Positions 45,625 to 57,239 of a DNA stretch of 60,000 bases are shown here, piece after piece. The stretch covers positions 126,001 to 186,000 of the forward strand of contig WPIO01000139.1 in the NCBI GenBank assembly GCA_009760855.2, given 5' to 3'. Origin of the DNA: Cristatella mucedo (taxonomy: Eukaryota > Bryozoa > Phylactolaemata > Cristatellidae). The translations under genes and the position numbers were made by a program. The stretch's first letter is position 1; each line of letters starts with the position of its first letter. The notes under the pieces were generated by a model. The model was not told the origin of the DNA, made no database searches, and saw only the letters and a program-made list of their open reading frames with translations.

Positions 45625-46745
45625 CAGGTTCGTGCTTCTCGAGTGCCTCAGTTGCCACTTCAATTTTTTTTTTTACTTGCACTGGCTCCCGATGAGCAGC
45701 ACATTAACTTCAAGATTTTGTCACTCATATATCACCCTTTATTCTCCTGCACAAGCCCATATATCCAAACTACCTTCCAATTGGGCTATGCCTCGTACCG
45801 GACACCTTTCTGACTCAAATCGTTAAGCTATCTTTCAAATAAACCACAGAGCTTTTGGATTACCTACCATTAGTTCGTATGCGGCCAAAGCTTAGAGCTC
45901 AATATCGACTGAAGTCCCAAATTTCCCTGACTCGACGGGCGTTTAAAAGAAGCTAAAAACATACCCGTTTCTCTCATAATGCGAGGAACGTGACTCATGT
46001 GACCTTGATGGACTAGGCGAAGGCTCTTCGAGGGATCAGACTGTCTAATCGGCCGCAGGGTCTCTAGCGGTTGAGGGGAGGACAACGAATCTCCCTGCAT
46101 TACTCAGCACTAGGGCACTAATCTATGGATTGGCAGCATCTCTCGGGACATCTGTCTACCACAAACTGGGCCGTCTGTGGACAGTTTTGGAATGAGCGGT
46201 AGCCCGTAAATGCAAACGATATTCATGCATGGAATACAAGGGCTACCTTCGGAGTGCGAGGGAAACGGAAAAGGAGGCCCTGAGTCCGTCCATTGTATCC
46301 CTCCACTAGATCATTCCACTGGATCCCTCCACTGAATCCCTTCACTGGACCCCTTTACGCCGGCCACCGTAAACTGTGCTGGTAGACTGGTTATGGCAGG
46401 TGTGCGGTTTCTGCCATGTAAAGCGCTTGCTCTTAATACCAGGTGAGTTTTTGCTTGGTCCCCATACCCAGCCTGACGACAGGTTGTCCTTAGGGCTGCT
46501 ATTCAGCATTCGGTGGGATTTTTTAACCTTCTTTGTGAGAAGGTGTATGCTGCCACTGTGCGTGTTACCACTAATGATTTTATGCATGTGGACGCTTTAC
46601 AGGCTATCTCTAACTATACTCGGCATGTAGATATCGTACACAAAGCCACTAATCGAATGGTCCAGTTTCCTTTCCTGTATATTTAAAGCGCCTCAAACTA
46701 AACTCAAACTAGATTAAGTTATCTGAGGGTGCTATGCAAACTTAC
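45625..46745 (+). mobile_element. LINE-A 3' end with internal insertion
   Basis: The plus strand from 45650 carries the LHWLP region (cactggctcccgatgagcag), then ttcaagattttgtcactcat and the region of the terminal coding motif (tttaaaagaagctaaaaaca) near 45950. The LINE-A 3' untranslated region resumes only near 46535 (gctgccactgtgcgtgttac). It ends with the hairpin remnants taaagcgcctcaaac and tctgagggtgct near 46730. About 0.5 kb between these parts is foreign, including the 13-bp minisatellite. Confidence 0.82.
46283..46360. repeat. 13-bp minisatellite, six units
   Basis: Units agtccgtccattg, tatccctccacta, gatcattccactg, gatccctccactg, aatcccttcactg and gacccctttacgc follow one another without gaps. 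They lie in sequence inserted within a LINE-A copy. Confidence 0.9.
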
Positions 46746-46749
46746 GAGT

Positions 46750-47635
46750 TTTATCAATCTATAATATTAACAACCTACGAAAGGGTAGCAACCACAAAGT
46801 ATTTAAAAATTCAGCCACATCATTACTGGTCGCTCCATTCATGGGTAGGTTCAGGTTGCCCAATAAAACATAGTCTAAAAAGGATGAGTCCCCTTCATTG
46901 ATCCCTCATAGACTACAGCACTCGATGCCGGCTACCAGTTTTCTTCGCTGAACCCAGTAACGATACATGAGAAAAGTAGCTAGGGCGTGGAATCCCTAGT
47001 AAAAGGCCAAAGGTCAGAGCCTGACTGGCTATTTCTCTGGCATTGTAAAAATGAATGTTTTCTGTCACATTTCAATATATTGTATGCGACTCGGGTAGAT
47101 TTTTAACGCTTTTAAATGAATTTATTTCTTTACTAACTTGCTAGCATTCTGCCTTCGGATTGACTTCAACCACCCAGGAAGAAAAATGGAAATGATTGTA
47201 GGCTGTGTTACAGCACAGTTTTGCTTATATCTGGTCACATTTACCAGAGGTACAGTTTTTTCTTACTAAACTGTCTCTCTTGCTACTGGCCTCCCAAGAG
47301 TGCGGTGTATGCAAGCTAGGGACTGACTCAGGTTGAGCGTTTAGCTTAAGTTCCGTATATCCAAAAAATGTTCAAGAGATAATTGCTGTTATGATAAACA
47401 AATTGGAATTGTTTATTTCCCAGTTGATCAACTCGTGGAGGGACCTTAAAATCAAAAGTTCTTACAAAACTGTATTGAGACTCACTACAAACTAAATTTA
47501 ACAGGTTTTATAATAGCAACTCTTCTTTATTACAATTCAATACCGTATCACTTAGAACTTGACTGTGATATAAGACACTACCAGCCAATACCTACCCTCA
47601 TGCCTATTCTGACTTTGGGCACCACACCACTGAAT
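46750..47635. other. Unassigned sequence
   Basis: No recognisable frame or repeat. It lies between the Gypsy RNase H remnant and a LINE-A copy. Confidence 0.4.
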
Positions 47636-47639
47636 CCAT

Positions 47640-48420
47640 GGCGACTACTATGGATGTAGCTTTCACAGCGTGCATCAACTGAACACGAATTGTTGATAAA
47701 TCAACCGAGGACAAGATTATCGGTCGCATATGACTAGATTTACAAAAAGTTTGGAAATGCAAAAGAAGCAATAACCGGTGACTGGAATTGATTTCAGCGA
47801 AAGTCCTCGGTGCCTGTTCCTGCGCCAGCTGCACAGTAGGTCAGCTTAGCGTAATACTTGACAGCAGAGCCTCAAGCTGAGACCAGTGAAGATCGTCGTT
47901 TCTCAGCGACAAAGTTATGCATGATTTAACTGGTTAAATCTAGAAAATAACTAGTGCTGCCGTCAACTCCATAATGTAAGGAGCCTCAGGGTGGAGAACC
48001 TGGAAAATAAATAGGCTCAGCTAGCACAGCACGATTCAAGTTTGTGAAATATGTGGCGTATTTATCTTACCATCCAAGCTTAAAACTATTTACCGTAGTG
48101 CAACACAGAGTTAATGTACAGTATTAATCATTTCATAAATTTGTTTAGTTAATGAATATGCCCACAAAAGCAAGTACTTGACCTGCATCGCTTGACGCGG
48201 GACAGTTCAATACTATTGTTTTCCTAAAATAGTTCCTGCACACGACTGCCATTAATAAGAAGATATCTAAATGCTGCACTTTCCTTTGTAACAGGCGACA
48301 CTCCCATTAAAATTATCAGATAATCTGGCACTTCAGCTAACGTATCTAGCACTTGCTTACAAAATTGACCAGGTGCGATAACAGTGTTCAAAATAAAGCT
48401 TGACTTTTTTTCCAATGCAT
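47640..48420 (-). pseudogene. Ty3/Gypsy reverse transcriptase and RNase H remnant
   Basis: Minus frame 48224-48415 contains APGQFCKQVLDTL, comparable to the N-APATFQRxMD motif. LIILMGVSPVT follows where YLDDILV is expected, so the catalytic aspartates are lost. After a frameshift, NCPASSDAGQVLAFVGIF (about 48145-48200) matches the N-FPxPT-xxxQxRSFLGL connection. Frame 47604-47834 then gives TFAEINSSHRLLLLLHF and PIILSSVDLSTIRVQL, comparable to AFEEIKxxLTxxPxLxHF and the start of RNase H (xLxxDASxxGIGAVL). The order and approximate spacing fit a Gypsy pol. Each motif alone is weak; together they are persuasive. Confidence 0.5.
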
Positions 48421-48424
48421 CATT

Positions 48425-49805
48425 TTAACGCTCTCTCTATTAACCACAAAATTAACGAGGGGGTATTGCATACACAGAAAGGCATACATATATACTCCCA
48501 GCACCCTTTAAATTTGGAAAAATTAGTTATTTGCTTCTTGTCTTCTGATTTTTAACGTAATGCTGCTCAGAATGTAGACCTGATCTCGAGTAAACCCGTG
48601 GTACTGTGAATCCTAAGCATCAGAGTGAATGTTAGTCAGTTAGGTGGATTTCATGCGAGATGCAACGAGGCATCTCACGGTCTGTATTGTCTTCTTTATT
48701 AAGAGCCAAGGAGGAGAGCAAGGATGGGTAACTTTTTGAAAAACTCCCTTTCTTTCTTCGTGTTCTGTTGTCCTTCTGTCTCTCATGCCGACGCCAAGCA
48801 CTACTAAAGTTTTATGGCCGTTGTGATGAATTCTCGTCTGAAAAGAAAAGTTCTTGCAAAGACCTGTAACGATGACAATACAGATATGAGCTGGTTAAAG
48901 AACACATGCTTCGCGTTTGACCCTGGCGCTTCCGAAATAACGTGCTATTATTACACAGGTTTGGCCCAGTTGTCAAACACGACGAGCTCAAAGGTGGTCT
49001 AGTTACGTAGCAGCTGCATCGTTGACAGTGAAAACCTTGCCTTTGGCGAGGGACTGCTTTTTATGACCAAGCGGTGTGTTGTCATTTTTGTGGCACTAGC
49101 ACATGGACTTACCAGCTTCTTGCACGGTGAAGTTCAGGGTAAATAAATGGTTTGCACGTAATTATGATGGCGTTTTTGAGTGTAAATTGAAAAAGTGAAT
49201 AGCTCACCTGTGCCGGTAGGGTCTAAGAAAGCTATCTAAAAGCTACAAAAAGTGGCTTCATATAATATGAGATTCGGACTTCGTGCAGCAGCAAGCGCTC
49301 AAAAGGAGAATTCCAATTTGGTTAAGTTTCATTTTCAAATGAAAGGATGAATTCGCGAAGCTTTTCACTGTTAACGATAGAAAGGACTAATCTGGAATTA
49401 TATAGAAGCCATCAACATACGCTTGAAAGAAGGCTTCTGTCAGCTTGCTTGTTTTCAGTCCATCCCTGACTGCAGACGGAACTCGTTGCTGCGGCTGAAG
49501 CGGCTGCAGCAGCCTACCCTAAAATCGTCACTGATTGAACGGTTTTAGTTGTATAGAGCATGCGGCTACATGGCGTACTGCACCACTGCTCAGCTTTCCG
49601 CTTACGGTGATTATCAAGTGATTATTTCACTCTCGATATTTCTCTTATGCAGCCAAATGAAGACCGCACCTGTGAAGGCTGAACAAAGTTAAAAAGACGG
49701 GCATCAATAAGTTCAGTGTAGGCATGTTGTCTTGGATGGTATCGATACTGCCAAAATTAATTATTCATCGTAAGAGCAGTAATGGCAATCCAATGCATTC
49801 TATTC
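48425..49805. other. Unassigned sequence
   Basis: A 62-codon plus frame at 48814-49002 is unrecognised. The stretch may include the upstream part of the Gypsy element (protease/gag), but nothing can be aligned. Confidence 0.4.
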
Positions 49806-49806
49806 T

Positions 49807-50450
49807 TTGCATTGCCGTTCCATAAACTCAATAGGTGCCTTGAGCGTCTGTCAAAAGAGCAAAACCCTAATAATGGTTGATGTGATTCTGGACATCGCCT
49901 GCGAATATTGTGCTGTTACCAAAAACTGGCTGAAACTGACTAACTGCCTGACTGAGATCGTAGCCACTCCTAGTAGGCATTACTTGCATTCCAACTCCAA
50001 AGCCAATTAAAACCACAATAGGAGCAGCGCCTTGCTGATTTTAAGACGTCTGCAGTCCTTGTGCGGTTGCCCTCGAGCTGTGGCAGGCAATGGTGGCATT
50101 ATACAGTCATACATACAGTCACCAGGTACAAATACCTGCTTTTAGTCAGAATTTGAATGACGCTCATATCGATTATGCATTCATATTATCACCCGTTCTT
50201 TCTGCAGCAGAGATTTTAACTTTCAGTTAGCTGACCTAACTAATCCTCTCTGTCAAATACCGTTGCCGAATACCGTTCTTTGGCTGACTCATTTTCTCAC
50301 TTGAGTTATTCCGTCGGATATATTCTCCGAGGTTTAAATGCAGTCAGCTATTACTAAAACCGATTTCCGCACATGTGACCATGCGATGAATGCATTCGGT
50401 CTGCAGTTTGTGTCGGTTACAAAACTCTTTTTCGAACAGCGATTGTGACA
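49807..50450 (+). pseudogene. LINE-A endonuclease fragment
   Basis: The plus frame 49807-50010 reads WLKLTNCLTEIVATPS, with the same residue spacing as WLKSINCPTIKDSTPS in the master copy. Downstream, RDFNFQ stands for GDFNVH. YRSLADSFSHL corresponds to FRALTDSLSLV, and DHAMNAFGLQFV to DHMQISFNLQSV. So this is the 5' half of LINE-A: endonuclease and the beginning of the linker. No reverse transcriptase follows, which is unusual because LINE copies normally keep the 3' end. Frame changes occur between motifs. Confidence 0.72.
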
Positions 50451-50489
50451 GCTTGAAGCTACATTTAAAGGTGTTGCTTGGGCACTTAA

Positions 50490-50690
50490 GCTTAGAGGTT
50501 TGCTACTATAGTCCTAGATTTATCATGAGAAAAAAGAGTCGGAAACTGTGCCTTATTTTTAAGTATCCTTACCTAATGGCTCACTATATTCTGGACTGCG
50601 ATGCTAGAAACCACAGTACTGGTTGCTTGCTCTGTAAGTCTAAGAATAGAGCTGTTGGATTGATCATGCTCACAAAGCACTTTAAGCTTG
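50490..50690 (+). pseudogene. Possible Ty3/Gypsy RT-end/RNase H fragment
   Basis: The plus frame 50390-50719 contains LGHLSLEVCYYSPRFI, like the FLGLxxYYRRFI connection. Some 20 residues later comes YILDCDARNHSTGCLL, fitting the RNase H start (F/Y-I-L-D-x-D-A-x5-G-x2-L). An alternative is that it is the continuing LINE-A linker (SRKLCLIFK like KRKLEKTYK). I favour Gypsy because of the exact LDxDAx5Gx2L spacing and because a plus-strand integrase lies downstream at 57240-57720. Confidence 0.4.
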
Positions 50691-50719
50691 AGTGTCCTAT
50701 AGAGAACTCTCCTAAATAA

Positions 50720-51160
50720 CACTCACGTAGTGTTTGTGGCTACTAAAGTTACGGACGGAGATACGTGACAAAAGATAGCACGATTCAGTATTCAGTATTT
50801 GCTTGTTTAAGTAACGTCTGAAGTGGCCTTGAGCGGAAGTTATCTTTAAGAAAGAAATGGTTAGCCAACATAAAAGATCGGGGTAATCTCCGTAAGTAAC
50901 ATTATGGGGCTGGATCTGGGATCTGCACATATCGTTTCACCTTGCAATGGTTTTTTGCACTCGAAGGTCTAAAAGAACTACTTGCTCGGTGGGTCGGTCA
51001 GTTTTACCAGTAGTAAATAATTAAACAGAATTAAAATTTTCAAAAGCAATGCCGATAGCCTTAGTGGTCAGCCCTGTTCCTTGGGTTGAAACAATTACAC
51101 CATTAAAGACAAACCGAAATATCACCGTATTGTCTCAGATTTTGAATAAAAAAGATTCGG
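50720..51160. other. Unassigned sequence
   Basis: A 72-codon minus frame (50712-50930) shows no recognised domain. No repeat is seen. Confidence 0.4.
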
Positions 51161-51164
51161 AGGA

Positions 51165-52550
51165 CTTATTGTAATGTATCTCCATCTAAAACCCCATAAA
51201 GTCGGCGTAACCAAAATTAGTTTTCCACTGCACACTCACAGCCCAAACGGCTTAGGTTCGCACATGGTAGCCAAAAGCCTTCATCTCACCAAGTAAATAG
51301 GTAAGACTAATCATTGTTTAGCAACAAATGCAGTCACTGAAATAGTTACCAGGGAGCTAGTAGCCCTGAACGACTGTAAATGATGTGCGGTGGTTGGCAG
51401 CTGGAGAGATGTCGATGCTTAAAAATTGTGGGTGTGATATTCAAAGTCTTACACTTACAGAGCTAAACCTTCTGATGCCTACGGTCTTGGAGAGTTTGAA
51501 TGGAACTTCTGCTAATGCATTATCCTAAGAGGACCTGAGGGTTCGAGGAGGACCTTGGTTGCTGCAAGCACCGTAACATCTTGACCAAAACAGTTATACC
51601 TTGCTTTGAGGCCAGCATCCTAATGAAACTTTAAAAAAATAGGCAGTTATCAACGAGTTTGCTAAAATTTCCAGCACATCGTAATGCTCAGGCAGTAGCA
51701 TCACCTCTTAGAGAGCAAGGTCCCCTTGTCCAGCCAAATGCTTGGGTGCCCTATGAACAAGAGTTCGGTTCTTATCGTCGTTAAGTTTACAAAAACTTGC
51801 CAATATCCAGAGTCAAATATATGTATGGTAAGCATTTACTTAATCGGTCACTGCATCTGATCTTGATGGTAAAAAAACAGCACTGAGTGACGTTAGCCTA
51901 GAAATGATAGCCGATCCCATAGCCCGAATAAGGTTTCCCAGAGTCTTGGTATACATATAGAATAGTAAACTACCAAGAGTGAAAGTGAGCTGAGCGTATA
52001 AGTGCCCTTCTAAATGAGACTTGGTCGCCACACTTAAAGGACTTTAGAAGATTGGACAAGTTGGATTTGAGCAGCCACGTCAGTACCTCGTCTGCCAGAC
52101 CAATCATTCTCCTCAATCTTTAGAATACGATTTTTTTACAACAGCATAAGCACAGTGATTAGATGCAGCATACCCAAGTTGAATTAAATTGACCTCATCA
52201 TTTAGCTTAATATGTCAGTCTGATGAAGGAGAAAAATTTTCAATGAAGTTGAGTTCCTAATCTTGACTAACTATACCTGACAACTCCTTGTTTTCAAAGA
52301 GTTTTACGAGCTGCTTTGGCTAAAAAAGAAATCATAAATTTGTTGAAAAAGTAAAATTATGTGGTAATAATCCGTGACCTCTGGAAAAAATCCTTGCCTT
52401 TGGAAGTATTTTTTAAACTTTTGTCGATTTGAAAGACTTCGGATCAACTGAGTTACCTGAGTAGCATTTATAACCGGCTTGCTTTAAAAGTTTGTTTGCC
52501 AGTTAAGACCGTAGAAGGGTATTGAGGAAAAGAGATGTTTTAGTAGCATT
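51165..52550 (-). mobile_element. LINE-B copy, decayed
   Basis: The copy begins at the LINE-B 3' terminus (attgtaatgtatctccatct). It proceeds through the C-terminus to the reverse transcriptase and the segment before it. Minus frame 51840-52031 shows LGSLLFYMYTKTLGNLIRA, equivalent to [18 protein letters not shown] of the 23-kb copy; the YADD box is gone. At about 51545-51610 the sequence departs from LINE-B. There it resembles the antisense of the tRNA-like SINE head (gcaagcaccgtaacatcttg), suggesting a nested scrap. It lies head-to-tail with the next LINE-B copy. Confidence 0.85.
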
Positions 52551-52784
52551 GTTTAAGGTAACCACTTCGTATGCACAAACCTTGGAGACATATTTAAGGC
52601 AGATTACATATTTCGACAAAAGATTTGCTTCAGTAGTAAGTTGATTTAAATAGGCTCTGTGAAATGTTTATAACGATAACTGTACACAATTTATCGAATA
52701 AACTGTAAATATTCAAAAAGCCTTACCCATCAAAGCTCGAGCTGCAAAATGACACCAAAGCATAAGCAAAACAACGATTTAAAA

Positions 52785-55710
52785 CCGTTACCATTATGTA
52801 CCTCCATCTGCAAATCCACAAAGCCACAAAGACTAATGTATGCTACGCTGGGGAATTATCCAAAGCACTTTCAAAGCGGAAGCGGTTTTTAATACGAATC
52901 TGGTAGACAACGAAATTAGGCTCAAAAAGAACCACGAAAGACCGAGAAGCATAGCTGAGTTGGAAGAGCAGCTGTGGTACTGATGGCATAGAAGTAGCAG
53001 CTCATAATGGCTAGATGCAATATGTGTATTTGGCAGCGGGAGAGCATATGTCTTTGCATCAGAATTTCGTATTATGTTCCACAGTTCTAGACCAGCCAAT
53101 TCAAAGCTTCTGTCACCAATAGTGCTTAAACTTCAGAGCAGAAGAGCTAATTTATTGTCCATAGGGAACTCAAGAAAGCAAAAACGCTGAAAATTGTGCA
53201 AAATTTCAGCTAGGCATGAAGGAGCCAAGCCGTCGTGAGTCTCGTGTGTCAAAATAAGAATTTTACACTAGTTCTACAGACGAAACGGCACTCACCCAAG
53301 CTCTTCCCAAAAATCAAACACGTGATCAAAGATCTTTAATTTGTAAACTAGCCTTGCAGCGATTGTCATAACCAGCTTCCGTGGCCTAATGTTTTCTTGG
53401 AAGCCCAGCCGAAACAGATTTAACTAATCCAGTTGAAACCAAACCAGTGAGTTGATTAAATCCTTTGCAAGCTACCTTGGTAAACAGTCACAAATCTTAG
53501 ATATATATCTTACGTAATGTCTAGGTATTCCTCTTACTAGAACATTCAAAATTTAAGCCGCTGCCAAAGAGGACATCTTAATTCCAAACTAGAAGTGAAA
53601 TTCACAAAAACGCATCGTCGACCGTAGTAGCAAAGTCTTCTAGTCCAACCCCTTACATGGGATGTCCTAGGAGTATTAATTCCGTTTTCTAACAGTAACA
53701 TTTTAGAAAGTTTGCTTACACCCAGGATCCAATTTCGGCATGGCAGGCATGCACTTTATCACTCACCACTCCATATTCTAATGGTTTAAGCGACACAGAC
53801 AGCTGAATATCGTAGTCATAAAACTCACAGCCATTTCTATGGGCCCGAATCACTTTTCTTAGAAGTTTAGTATGAATAGAGAATGAAAGAGAACCGAAAG
53901 TGGACCTTGTGGGACCCCTTACGTGACTGGATTGGTGCTGCATGAGATCTGATCCTTGCAAAACGCGGATTGATCACTATTTGACCAGTTCTATGTCAAC
54001 CGTGCAACGGCCTCATTTGCTACACCAAGCTGTGTCCTCAGAAGCTCAAGTTGGGTATTGGGATTAATAGCATTGAAGTCATCCGATAGATTCAGGGCTA
54101 AGCCTGTGATGTTTCCGTCTTTGCTGCACTCTTGCTACGTAGGACATCATAAGCTACATGGAAGTGATAAGTTAAATTGAAGTTTTTTTGCTCAACTCCC
54201 GGCTGAAATTCGTGCGACAGTTTGTTCTTTTGCAACAATTACTAGAAGCTGCTTAGGGAAAATTGTCAATAATCTTTGACGGAAAAGGAAAGAGCCAAAC
54301 TGGGCGATAGTTTTCTAGAGTCTTTGATTCTCAATAAGAATTGTTTGGCATCCGTTGGACGATGGTCGATTTGAGTGACATGGTTGTGACCCCATTTTCA
54401 ATAGTAGCTTTAAAAATATCAGCTATTTCCGGGCTACGTTTTTTGTCTGCGAAAACTACTGAGGCGGTGGTTAAGGTTTTTTAGGGCACGTTATTTTTAC
54501 TAGATTATATTAACATAGCCACATTGCATGCCAAAATATCAGACAATTTCTAATGTAATGTTGCTGGTTGAGATTCACCGATTGGTCAGTCAGAGGCAGC
54601 TTTATTGAGGCATACATTTGCAGTGTTTTTCATGAAGAACAATGAAAACTTATCGGCTGAACCATTGGCATTAGGGTAGTGGAGATTTGGCCAGCAAACT
54701 ATTTACCGTCTTATACACCTTTTGTGTCTGACTGTGGAACTTTGGTTTTCGGGTGAACAAAAGGCTCTGGCCTCTCAGGTTTAGACTTGTAGGAGCTCAT
54801 TGACATTGGCTAGATTGTCATCAGACCCAGACTTCTTAGAGGGGCGTTCAAGCTAGTGTCTAACACGTCTTGTATTTTAAAGTTTTCTGGTAAATTGAAA
54901 GGAACTTCTTCATATAAGGATAGAATTTACGGGTGTTTACTTGGCCAGGGCACCCCTAAGTTTAATGTTCACTGCATCAGCGAGGGAAACGAAGCTGCAG
55001 GCTGAATCTGGTTGCAAATCAGGAAGACCGGCCTCACAGACAGATTTCAATACTTTCCCCGTATCAATCTTTTTGTATTTGCGCGGCTGGAAAAACTCAC
55101 AGTTACCCTGCATGCACGACGGAAAAGGAGCAGTAAACGAGACTCAGCAATGATCTCATATGGTTAATGTGCACACATAAAAGTCAGAGAGGGTAGTAAT
55201 TCTTAGTGATAACGTGATCCAGGATACGGCTACATATATGTGTGGTCTGATTAACGTGTTTGACCAAACGAAAGTTTTCTAGACAGCTGAGAATTGAGTA
55301 TAGACCAGGCTGTTGCTAGGGTTGTCAGCATGAACGTTGAGGTATTGAGTAATCAATAACGACCTGTCACAGCTATTTTCGATCAGGAACTCGGAAACCT
55401 CCACCGTAAACAAGGATAGGCAGCTTGAAGGAAATCGGTATATTACAACAGAGAGAGGCATAGTATTTCTCGGTTAACCGATAGGGGCTTAATCAAACTA
55501 TGGTCAACTTGAAAAACCGAAGGTCTTACAGCTAAATAATTTACAAACGATAGCATTAGCCATCCACCTATCAGACCTTATTAATTGAAAGAAGGATAAT
55601 CTGAGTGGGTTGGTCTAGGAAAAGCAGCATCGAGCAGGCCATCATCCACTTCTCAGTCAGCAGAAATACAGCAAACCTCTCCTGGACTGCCCGATCGTGG
55701 ATCAGTAACC
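52785..55710 (-). mobile_element. LINE-B, longest copy (3' end to endonuclease)
   Basis: About 2.9 kb from the 3' terminus (ttatgtacctccatctgc) to the endonuclease. Minus frame 52833-53099 covers the C-terminus. Frame 53716-53961 covers the active-site region, where FYADDTQL has become FYDYDIQL, and LLRKVIRAH matches LGKVIKAH. Frame 55279-55461 holds the endonuclease end (SLFTVEVSEFLIE, then NVHADNPSNSLVYTQFSAV). Near 55600-55680 lies FAVFLLTEKW, like the LxLTETW motif. It supplies the LINE-B domains absent from the 23-kb copy. Heavily frameshifted. Confidence 0.88.
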
Positions 55711-55714
55711 TCTT

Positions 55715-56315
55715 GGTTTTTAGTGGGCCAAAATTTAACTAGAGGAATTTAAGAGGCCTCTCATTCCTTCGGGCAGATTACTTGGATTAGTGGGGCAGCA
55801 GCTAGCATGCTTAACGTTCGCTGGCGGACAGAGACTGCAGGTCTAGTTATTTGGTTCATTTACTGGTCGTTCAGAGCGAAGTAGAAACTACGCGACACTG
55901 ATTAAATGGCTTGCTAGCTTGGTGGCACGTGGCTTGGTCGGAAGACGCAGCACCTACGAACTGAAATTAATTTACCCTCAGTAACTGCCATAGGTCGACT
56001 ATTTGCCTGGTGCTGGGGTACGGCGTCTGAGCCACCACCCCGGGAAGTGTTAAATAGTTATTTAAGCTTACAGCTCTTGGATTTGATTGCCCGGTGCAGG
56101 ATGCAGGGACGTGCTGACTGATGCGCAGAGAAGAACCAGAGTAAGATATTGACTGATGGGGACGTCGCACCTTATAACCAACCAGGTAATACTGCGGATA
56201 AGCTAAACCAGGTTTTGTCTTAATGCGACAAGGTATCTCTCCATATCAAAGCAACTAAGACTACTGGTCACAATGGGACATGCTCAAACTCCAGGCGTCC
56301 AGAGAAAATTTGTAT
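55715..56315. other. Unassigned sequence
   Basis: A 67-codon minus frame at 55967-56170 has no recognised domain. The first part may be the diverged 5' end of the LINE-B copy. Confidence 0.4.
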
Positions 56316-56319
56316 TTCT

Positions 56320-56480
56320 AAATAGTATTAAAAATTACAGTAATTCATTTGAATAGTGCCCTTAGAGATCTTTATCTCTATTCGTGTGCTTTGAATGTGC
56401 CAAGGGGCTCGAGCAAACAACCTAAGTCATCAAATACATTAGCCTTGATTTTTGTCTGGCATAAGCACGAATTTGTGGTA
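56320..56480 (-). repeat. SINE: tRNA-like head joined to LINE-A tail (second copy)
   Basis: On the minus strand gacttaggttgtttgctcgagccc (box B-like, gggctcgagc at 56405-56414 on plus) is followed at once by gcacattcaaagcacacgaa. Then come agagataaagatctct and gggcactattcaaatgaatt. These are the LINE-A 3' hairpin elements in order, ending in an AAT-rich tail. The box A part upstream is poorly preserved. The head-to-tail join is the same as at 15389-15545. Confidence 0.62.
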
Positions 56481-56484
56481 ATGG

Positions 56485-57235
56485 TAGTCACGTGACATCT
56501 AGCAACTCTTACAATGCATAGTCCGCCTAAATGGACACGTTTTTACTGCTAGCAATAACACGCCCTACAACAAATACAAGTTGTTTTTTAATAAATTCAG
56601 TTTCCCTCTCTAGTAACAGAGTGGCATGTTCAGAAGACTACCGGAGTGCTATTTGAGACCCGTGGAATCCAACCTACTTTCCTGGGGGGTGGTTCGTGTT
56701 TCGGACACCGAGCTTTGCTTCTCTGGTCCTTGGTCCTGTTGTACAGGCTGTGTAAAGCAAACATCCACTATCGTGCCGAAGTCTGTTAAAGTTAATAGCA
56801 AGCTTGTCTTCTTGTGCCCAAGACAAGAGCTCCAGCTTAGAACGACTCACGAGCGCCCGTCGGTGGTACGGTTGAGAACGACCTGACATGCATAAGCACA
56901 CGTGCATCTGACGTCGTGCTTCATTATGGATGACATTAAGGTAGGTGCTTGAAATTCTTACTTACACACGAGATTTCTGGAGTGCTATTTTTACTATAGC
57001 CCTTACACTTATGAATGGCTTCAGTTTTACTGCACAGTGGCCTCGGCTTAGCATATTGTTGCAATCACAGCAAGCATTAATAAAAAAAGGGCACTACTTT
57101 TTATGCTGAGCAGTGTCGTTGAGCGATATTAGCGAGCTCGTGTGGTAGAAAAGAAATAATTTGGTATACCTTGCAGTTACACCGACTACTTGACAATCTC
57201 AAAAGCAGACATGGTAGTCTGATCGCAACTAGGGA
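56485..57235. other. Unassigned sequence
   Basis: Opposing frames at 56626-56886 and 56674-56907 are mutual shadows without a domain. No repeat is seen. Confidence 0.4.
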
Positions 57236-57239
57236 ACTA

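Noticed and set aside
50390-50719. Assigning the whole frame to the LINE-A linker
   Set aside because: A linker-like RKL match exists, but the RNase H spacing fits better; kept as a low-confidence Gypsy call with the alternative stated.
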